Assembly (NCBI GenBank): GCA_025928435.1
Contig: JAICJM010000059.1
Location: forward strand, 1-19,602
Reading direction: 5' to 3'
DNA length: 19,602 nucleotides
Source: Thermoleophilia bacterium
GTDB taxonomy: Bacteria > Actinomycetota > Thermoleophilia > Gaiellales > JAICJC01
Below the pieces are notes generated by a model that was not told the DNA's origin, searched no databases, and worked only from the letters and a program-made list of their open reading frames with translations. The translations under genes and the position numbers were made by a program. Of the stretch, positions 14,926 through 19,602 are shown piece by piece; within the stretch, counting starts at the first letter, position 1; each line of letters begins with the position of its first letter.

Positions 14926-15908
14926 GAGACCGAGACGACCGTCCCGCTCTCGAGCGCCCGCTCACAGGCCAGCGCCACGCGCAGCGTCTCGAGGGCGTCG
15001 GCGGGCGTGCAGAAGACGCCGCGGGGATCGCCCGCCCGCACCGCACCCAGAAACCCGGCGATCGAGCGGTGCATCGGCTCCCCGTACTCGGCGGCGAGAT
15101 CCCGGTCGCCCGCGCGGCCCGTGATGCGGAACCGGTCGGGGCCGAGCTCGAGCGCGATCGTCGCGTCGGCGGCGAGGATGTCGGCCGCGTACAGCTCCGG
15201 CTGCCCGTCCCGCGACCAGGCGGTGTGGACGCAGCCGAGCGCGCCGCTCGCGAAGTGGAAGAGCAGCGTGATCGCGTCGTCGATGTTGCCGCGCGGCCCG
15301 TCGGCCTGGGCCAGCCGCACGGAGGCGGCCGTGGCCTGCACCGCGTTGATCTCGCCGGCGATCGCCCGCTGGAGGTCGATGTGGTGGCTCCCGCGCTCGA
15401 GCAGCTGGCCGCCGCCCTGGGCCCGGTCCATGAACCAGGGCCGCCCGCTCACCGGGCCGAAGTTGCGGCCGATCAGCATCCCGGCCCGCTGGCCCTCGAG
15501 CGCGCGGCGGGCGTCCTCGAGCAGCTCCGTCGCGTGCCACTGGTAGCCGACCGCGCAGACCGTGCCCGGCGCGGCGGCCGCAGCCGCCACGATCGCCTCG
15601 GCGTCCTCCACCGTGCGCGCGATCGGCTTCTCGAGATAGACGTGGATGCCGGCCCCGAGCGCCGCCAGCGTGGGGGCGCGGTGGTGGAGGGGCGGCGTGC
15701 ACACCCACACGACGTCGAGCTGCTCCCGCTCGTACATCTCCTCCCAGCTCGTGTACGCCCGGCCACCGCGGGGGCCGGCGAGCGCCTCGGCCCGCGCGAG
15801 GTCGATATCGCAGGCGGCGACCAGGTCGACCCCCTCGGCGGCGTCGATGGCCGGCGCGTGGACGCGGGTGATCCAGCCGCCGCCGATCATGCCGGCCCGC
15901 AGCGACAT
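14922..15908 (-). CDS. Gfo/Idh/MocA family oxidoreductase (copy 2)
   Basis: This is a 328-residue family member with GGGWIT at about 9-14 (dinucleotide site), VYLEKPIA containing the conserved EKP Lys, GYQWH, and GSHHIDLQRAIAGE with the conserved His and Asp. It matches copy 1 closely through GYQW, the GSH.ID.QRA.AGE segment, VQATAA, DILAADATIALEL and the CTP.DAL end, so the two arose by duplication. Its end is free of repeat sequence. The ATG at 15908 shares one base with the upstream stop (TGATG). It probably performs NAD(P)-linked oxidation or reduction of a sugar-like compound, perhaps the reverse or next step of copy 1. Confidence 0.91.
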   Translation of the reverse strand: MSLRAGMIGGGWITRVHAPAIDAAEGVDLVAACDIDLARAEALAGPRGGRAYTSWEEMYEREQLDVVWVCTPPLHHRAPTLAALGAGIHVYLEKPIARTVEDAEAIVAAAAAAPGTVCAVGYQWHATELLEDARRALEGQRAGMLIGRNFGPVSGRPWFMDRAQGGGQLLERGSHHIDLQRAIAGEINAVQATAASVRLAQADGPRGNIDDAITLLFHFASGALGCVHTAWSRDGQPELYAADILAADATIALELGPDRFRITGRAGDRDLAAEYGEPMHRSIAGFLGAVRAGDPRGVFCTPADALETLRVALACERALESGTVVSVS

Positions 15909-16885
15909 CAGCCGCCCCGGTCGGCGAGGTCGAGCAGCACCTTCCCGAACTTGCCGGGGGCGCGGACGTGGTCGAGGGCGGCCACCGCGTCGTCCAGCGG
16001 GAAGGCCCGGTCGACGATCGCCCGCACCTTGCCGGCGGCCATGGCCGGCACGATCCGGCGCCCGAATTCCTGCACCAGGTACGCCTTCTCCTCCAGCGGC
16101 CGGGTGCGCAGGGTCGTCCCGATCAGGTGGCCGCGCCGGCTCATGAGGTCGCGCAGGACGACCGCCGCCTCGTCGCCCGGCTTCGCGCCGACGACGATGA
16201 TGCGCCCCCCGCGGGCGAGCGACGCGACGTTGCCGGCCATGTGCGGCGCGCCGACCAGCTCGAGCACGACGTCGGCGCCGCCCTCCTCCTGGACGTGTGC
16301 GAACGCCTCGTCGCCCCCAAGCGCGGTCGCGCCCAGCTCGGCGACGCGCGGGCGCAGCTCCTCCGAGCGCACGTTGGCGACCACACGCGCGCCCAGGTGG
16401 ACCGCGATCTGCACCGCCGCCGTCCCGACGCCGCCGCTGGCGCCGTTCACGAGCAGGGTGTCGCCGGAGGCCAGGCCGGCCTGGAGGCAGATCGCGTCGA
16501 ACGCGGTCAGGAACGCCTCCGGCGCGGCGGCCGCCGCCCGGTCGTCGAGCGCGTCGGGGACGGCGAAGAGCTCACGCTCGTGCGCGATCACCCGCTGGGC
16601 CAGGCCGCCGCCGCCGACAAGGCCGAACGCGCGGTCCCCCGGGGCGAAGGCGGTCACGCCCTCGCCGCACTCGACCACGCGGCCGCCGACCTCGAGGCCC
16701 GGCACGTCCTTCGGCGACCCGGCCGGAACCGGGTGCTTGCCCTCGCGCTGGAGGACGTCGGCGGGGTTCACGCCCGCGAAGGCGGGCTCGATCGCGACCT
16801 CGAACTTGCCCGGCTCCGGGTCGGGCCGCTCCTCGACCGCGACGACCTCCGGCCCGCCGACCCCGTGATAGGCGACGCACCTCAT
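15908..16885 (-). CDS. NADPH:quinone oxidoreductase-like MDR protein
   Basis: This is a 325-residue zinc-independent medium-chain reductase. The N-terminal domain has GVNPADVLQREGKHP and PGLEVGGRVVECGEGV, typical of the quinone oxidoreductase group. The Rossmann part has NGASGGVGTAAVQIA near 154-168. There is no structural zinc Cys cluster, unlike the MDR protein at 3854-4894. The start is ATG at 16885, overlapping the stop of the deacetylase gene (ATGA) and opening MRCVAYHGVGGPEV. A longer frame upstream is a shadow of that gene. It probably reduces an alpha,beta-unsaturated carbonyl or quinone with NADPH. It is one member of a six-gene overlapping operon. Confidence 0.9.
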   Translation of the reverse strand: MRCVAYHGVGGPEVVAVEERPDPEPGKFEVAIEPAFAGVNPADVLQREGKHPVPAGSPKDVPGLEVGGRVVECGEGVTAFAPGDRAFGLVGGGGLAQRVIAHERELFAVPDALDDRAAAAAPEAFLTAFDAICLQAGLASGDTLLVNGASGGVGTAAVQIAVHLGARVVANVRSEELRPRVAELGATALGGDEAFAHVQEEGGADVVLELVGAPHMAGNVASLARGGRIIVVGAKPGDEAAVVLRDLMSRRGHLIGTTLRTRPLEEKAYLVQEFGRRIVPAMAAGKVRAIVDRAFPLDDAVAALDHVRAPGKFGKVLLDLADRGG

Positions 16886-17796
16886 GCCGGCGGGTAGCGG
16901 TCGAGCCACCACCGGGCGATGTCCGCCCGCCGCATGAACTTCACGCCGGGGATGCCCTGCGCGTGCTCGATGAATTGGCGCACGACGGCGGCGCGACCGG
17001 CCTGGCCGCTCCAGCGCGCGTGCACCGCGAAGGTCATGAGCGACGGCCGCTCCTCCGCCTCGCGGGCCAGCTCGTCGATGCCCCAGACCGCCGTGTCGAG
17101 GAAGTCGCGGGGGCTGGAGAAGCCCGGGCTCATCAGGTAGCGGGAGTCGTTGTAGGTCTTCGAGTACGGCACCACCAGGAACGGCTTCCCGCCGATCGGC
17201 TCGTAGTAGGGCAGGTCGTCGGAGTAGCCCTCGGAGTGGTACAGGAACCCGCCCGGTTCGAGCAGGAGCTCGCGCGTGTTCTCGCTCGGCCACGAGCGCG
17301 AGTTCCAGCCCTCCGCGGGCCGTTCCAGCACGCGCTCGTAGGTCTCCACGGCGCGGGCGATCGTTTCCCGCTCCTCCTCGCGGCTCATCGTCCACGGCTC
17401 GTTCCAGCGCCAGCCGTGGCCGAGCAGGTCGTGGTCGTGCTCGCGCATCCACTCGGCCACCGCCGGGTTCAGCTCGAGCGCGACGGCCGCCGCCGACACG
17501 GTCACGGGCACGTTGGCCGCGTCGAAGATGCGTGCGAGCCGCCACACGCCGGCCCTGCTCCCGTACTCGTAGTGCGACTCGGTGCCGGGGTCGCGGTGGG
17601 GCGGCTGGACGCCGGGGTCGGCGTACTCGCCCCAGCCGTCGTTGCGATCGTCGCCCCAGAGCACGGAGTACTCCGAGCCCTCCTCGTAGACGAGCACGAG
17701 GTTGACGACGACGCCGGCGCCGTCCGGCCACTCGAACCGCGGCGGCGTGCGGCCGTAGCCGACCAGGTCGCGCCTGCGGACCGGCTCCGGGATCAC
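16882..17796 (-). CDS. PuuE-type polysaccharide deacetylase-family amidohydrolase
   Basis: The protein has 304 residues, matching the allantoinase PuuE/peptidoglycan-deacetylase-like subgroup. RRDLVGYGRTPP at the start, NLVLVYEEGSE, LLGHGWRWNE and GYSDDLPYY are its marks, together with a VHARWSGQAGRAA stretch and a final RRADIARWW. This subgroup hydrolyses C-N bonds in small molecules such as allantoin and cyclic imides, as well as acetyl groups. There is no signal peptide, so a cytoplasmic small-molecule hydrolase is more likely than a wall enzyme. The start is GTG at 17796, overlapping the GST stop (GTGA). The position after GHGWRW is Asn-Glu-Pro, where an Asp-Tyr is more usual, so activity may differ. 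It is the second C-N hydrolase of the island, after the hydantoinase-type enzyme. Confidence 0.85.
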   Translation of the reverse strand: MIPEPVRRRDLVGYGRTPPRFEWPDGAGVVVNLVLVYEEGSEYSVLWGDDRNDGWGEYADPGVQPPHRDPGTESHYEYGSRAGVWRLARIFDAANVPVTVSAAAVALELNPAVAEWMREHDHDLLGHGWRWNEPWTMSREEERETIARAVETYERVLERPAEGWNSRSWPSENTRELLLEPGGFLYHSEGYSDDLPYYEPIGGKPFLVVPYSKTYNDSRYLMSPGFSSPRDFLDTAVWGIDELAREAEERPSLMTFAVHARWSGQAGRAAVVRQFIEHAQGIPGVKFMRRADIARWWLDRYPPA

Positions 17797-18422
17797 GCGG
17801 GCTCCATCGCCGAGAAGGCCGGGCGGGCCGTGACGGTGTCGCGGAGCAGTGCCACCCTCGGCCAGGGGTCGAAGGAGAGCGGCATCTTGTACCAGCGCCA
17901 CAGCACGGGCGCGAAGGCGATGTCGGCGAGCGTGAACGTCCCCACCACGGTTCCGTTGTCGGCCACGAAGGACTCCATGATGTCCCACCGGGGACGGGTG
18001 GCCTCGATGGCCGCGGCCAGCTCGGCCTGGTCGGCGTCCTCGGGCCGGCTGCCGCCGTCGTCGATCGGCTTCGCCATGAGGCCGATCCGCTCCGCCGGAA
18101 AGAACGCGCCCCGGAACTGCGTGCTCCACGCGTCGAGCGCCCAGTCGACGGCGGCCCGCGCGGCCGGCTCGGACGGGTACAGGTCGGTGCGGCCCTCGCG
18201 GTTGGCGAGGTAGCGCAGGATCGCGTTGGACTCGCCCAGCTCGAGGTCGCCATCCTCGTAGAACGGGACGGTGCCGAACGGGTAGCGATCCCGGTACCAG
18301 TCCGGGCGCGGATGCGCGAGCGGGACGCGCCGGCGCTCGTAGGGGAGCCCGAGCTCCGCCAGCAGGAACCGGACCTTCATGGCATTCGCCGAGGCCGGAT
18401 TGTCGTAGAGCACGATCCCCAT
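17793..18422 (-). CDS. glutathione S-transferase family protein
   Basis: The protein has 209 residues with a thioredoxin-like N-terminal domain (LYDNPASANAMKVRFLLAELG) and the glutathione-site pattern FGTVPFYEDGD followed by LGESNAILRYLA, in which Glu-Ser binds the gamma-glutamyl group. An all-helical C-terminal domain contains FTLADIAFAPVL, the conserved N-capping box with Asp. The ATG at 18422 has a strong GGGAGG site about four bases upstream. Most actinobacteria use mycothiol, so a GST-fold protein here may use another thiol or act as an isomerase. It is the first gene of the overlapping operon, and an inverted repeat like the SMP-30 operator lies 29 bases before its start. Confidence 0.9.
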   Translation of the reverse strand: MGIVLYDNPASANAMKVRFLLAELGLPYERRRVPLAHPRPDWYRDRYPFGTVPFYEDGDLELGESNAILRYLANREGRTDLYPSEPAARAAVDWALDAWSTQFRGAFFPAERIGLMAKPIDDGGSRPEDADQAELAAAIEATRPRWDIMESFVADNGTVVGTFTLADIAFAPVLWRWYKMPLSFDPWPRVALLRDTVTARPAFSAMEPA

Positions 18423-18450
18423 CAGCCCTCCCGAGGCGGGTCGCCCAACC

Positions 18451-18466
18451 GGTATGCCATCCTACC
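18451..18466. promoter_or_regulatory. operator-like inverted repeat before the GST operon
   Basis: GGTATG-CCAT-CCTACC is an inverted repeat with one mismatch. It has the same arms and spacer length as the perfect site GGTATG-CGAT-CATACC at 12587-12602. On the minus strand it overlaps TAGGAT (18464-18459), a plausible -10 element, with the GST ribosome binding site just beyond. A further CATACC half-site is at 18492-18497 in the end of the OsmC gene. A repressor role is inferred. Confidence 0.5.
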
Positions 18467-18490
18467 CGGTCGCCGCGGCCCGCCGCACGG

Positions 18491-18922
18491 TCATACCGGG
18501 ATGACGTCGGCGGTGACGTGCAGGGCCACGCTGCCCGAGATCGCCTGGCAGACGGGGCAGTGGCGGCCGGCGTCGTCGACCAGCTTGCGCACGTCGTCCT
18601 CGCGCGCGGGGGTCGCGATCACGGCGTGGAGCGTCGCATCGGAGAGGTGATGATGGGTGTCGTCGTCCCAGGCCAGCTTCGCCGAGACGGTGGTCTCGAT
18701 CTCGGCCAGATCGAGGCCGCGCGCCCGGGCCATCCCGGTCAGGGTCGACGTGAAGCAGTTGGCGAGCGCCGCCGAGAAGAGCTCCTCCGGGTTCGACTCG
18801 CCGCCGGGGCCGCCGAGCTCGGACTGCGTCGCGGTCGCCACCGAGAGCGACCCCGATCCGCCCTCGATGCGGCCGCGCAGGCCCTCCCACCGAAGCGTCG
18901 CCGTTGCGCTGAGTGATTCCAT
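18491..18922 (-). CDS. OsmC/Ohr family protein
   Basis: This is a 143-residue OsmC-fold protein. The two conserved redox Cys are Cys56 in AALANCFTSTL and Cys122 in RHCPVCQAI, with an extra Cys125 where Ser is usual. NPEELFSAALANC is the family signature. These proteins reduce organic hydroperoxides with small thiols or lipoyl proteins. The ATG at 18922 has no Shine-Dalgarno sequence. A TAAACT hexamer ends six bases upstream, fitting a leaderless transcript as is common in actinobacteria. The gene is divergent from the GntR gene and lies 68 bases upstream of the GST gene on the same strand, so it may also feed transcription into that operon. Confidence 0.9.
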   Translation of the reverse strand: MESLSATATLRWEGLRGRIEGGSGSLSVATATQSELGGPGGESNPEELFSAALANCFTSTLTGMARARGLDLAEIETTVSAKLAWDDDTHHHLSDATLHAVIATPAREDDVRKLVDDAGRHCPVCQAISGSVALHVTADVIPV

Positions 18923-18985
18923 CGCCCGAGTTTACCGTGGTAGGTTTGCCGCATCGAGCACCAGGAGCCCACCGACCCTGCGAGC
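18923..18985. promoter_or_regulatory. divergent OsmC/GntR promoter region
   Basis: This 63-base gap carries TTTACCGTGGTAGGTTT (18930-18946), in which TACC-GT-GGTA is an inverted repeat. Minus-strand TAAACT sits at -10 for the OsmC gene, and plus-strand TAGGTT (18941-18946) could be -10 for the GntR gene. A regulator bound at the centre would cover both. The roles are inferred from position. Confidence 0.4.
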
Positions 18986-19602
18986 GTGTTCGCGGCCGTC
19001 GATCGCGACGCGCGGCTGTCGGACAAGGTGACCGAGGCGATCCTCCAGACGATCGTGTCGAACAGGCTCAAGCCCGGCGACGCGCTCCCGCCCGAGCGCG
19101 AGCTCGGCAAGCAGTTCGGCGTGTCGCGCACCGTCATCCGGGAGGCCATCCGGGCGCTGCACGCCAAGGGCCTGCTCGAGGTCCGGAGCGGCAGCGGCGT
19201 GCGCATCGTCGCCGTCGACGCGAAGACCGTCCGCGAGTCGATGCGCCACTTCGTCAAGGGCAGCATGCTCGAGTACGTCAAGGTGGACGAGGTGCGGCGG
19301 GTGCTCGAGGTGGCGGCGGCCGGGATCGCCGCGGAGCGGGCGACGCCGGAGGACATCGAGCGCATCGACGCGACCCTCGCGGAGATGGGCGAGAGCGTCG
19401 ACGATCTGAAGACCAGCATCGAGGTCGACCTCGCCTTCCACCGCGCGATCGCCGCGGCCACCCACAACGAGCTCTTCAACGTCCTGCACGACTCGATCGG
19501 CGAGATGCTCGTCGAGGTGCGGCGGCGCAACCTCTCGATCGGCCCCGACGAGCGCCGGCGCGTGATCGACATGCACCGCGCCATCCGCGACGGCGTCGCC
19601 GA
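18986..19602 (+). CDS. GntR family regulator, FadR/FCD subfamily (partial, 3' end outside)
   Basis: At least 205 residues are present. The N-terminal winged helix begins after LSDKVTEAILQTI and shows LKPGDALPPERELGKQFGVS, the GntR hallmark, then RTVIREAIRALHAKGLLEVRSGSGVRI. An FCD ligand domain follows: VDLAFHRAIAAATHN contains the conserved Asp and His metal ligands, and a later MHRAI supplies another His near the window edge. FCD regulators usually bind carboxylates such as pathway intermediates. GTG at 18986 is the only reasonable start in frame. CAGGAG at 18962-18967 is too far away to be a normal ribosome binding site, so the start is less sure than the family. Its divergent position makes it the prime candidate regulator of the GST operon and perhaps of the whole island. 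Confidence 0.9.
   Translation, partial: MFAAVDRDARLSDKVTEAILQTIVSNRLKPGDALPPERELGKQFGVSRTVIREAIRALHAKGLLEVRSGSGVRIVAVDAKTVRESMRHFVKGSMLEYVKVDEVRRVLEVAAAGIAAERATPEDIERIDATLAEMGESVDDLKTSIEVDLAFHRAIAAATHNELFNVLHDSIGEMLVEVRRRNLSIGPDERRRVIDMHRAIRDGVA

Noticed and set aside
16297..18213. 638-residue plus-strand open frame opposite the GST operon
   Set aside because: It is Arg/Pro/Ala-rich with no domain signature and lies fully antisense to three recognised genes.
1..19602. tRNA, rRNA, CRISPR array or insertion sequence
   Set aside because: I looked for cloverleaf-like GGTTCGAATCC arms, direct repeat arrays and transposase motifs and found none that I could support.

Overview
The window is very GC-rich (by eye well above 65% G+C). 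It has strong G/C bias at third codon positions, many GTG starts, short gene overlaps and actinobacterial-looking enzyme families. It most resembles a soil or aquatic actinobacterium, possibly of the Thermoleophilia/Gaiellales type. That placement is inferred from sequence style and was not measured. I see no rRNA, tRNA, CRISPR array or transposase gene.

Layout. (A) 1-2468, plus strand: the end of an acyl-CoA synthetase, then a citryl-CoA-lyase-like protein, an SDR dehydrogenase and an alpha/beta hydrolase, joined by ATGA-type overlaps. (B) 2583-3801, minus strand: two exported or membrane-anchored proteins in less GC-rich DNA. One is a secreted protein with a nidogen-like pattern. The other is a small Cys-rich protein whose membrane anchor appears split by two frameshifts. 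(C) 12283 down to 3854, minus strand: a peptide/nickel-type ABC importer (binding protein, two permeases, one protein with two fused ATPase domains), a hydantoinase/dihydropyrimidinase-type amidohydrolase, a second SDR and an MDR dehydrogenase. (D) 12284-12630: a divergent promoter region with a GGTATG-N4-CATACC operator-like site. (E) 12631-13497, plus strand: an SMP-30/gluconolactonase-like protein, ending at a GGGGACAGTCCCC palindromic repeat. (F) 18922 down to 13502, minus strand: an OsmC-like protein, then an overlapping operon of GST, PuuE-type deacetylase/amidohydrolase, quinone-oxidoreductase-like MDR, Gfo/Idh/MocA oxidoreductase, VOC protein and a second Gfo/Idh/MocA oxidoreductase. 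(G) 18986-end, plus strand: a FadR-type GntR regulator cut by the window edge.

How the genes may work together. The set looks like a catabolic island. A solute is imported by the Dpp-like transporter. Cyclic amide, ureide or lactone bonds could be opened by the hydantoinase, the PuuE-like protein and the SMP-30 protein. Oxidoreductases (SDR, MDR, Gfo) then act, with CoA activation and C-C cleavage by the region A enzymes. The substrate cannot be read from sequence. Similar GGTATG-N4 inverted repeats lie before the SMP-30 gene and the GST operon. This suggests one regulator, perhaps the GntR protein, ties the two halves together.
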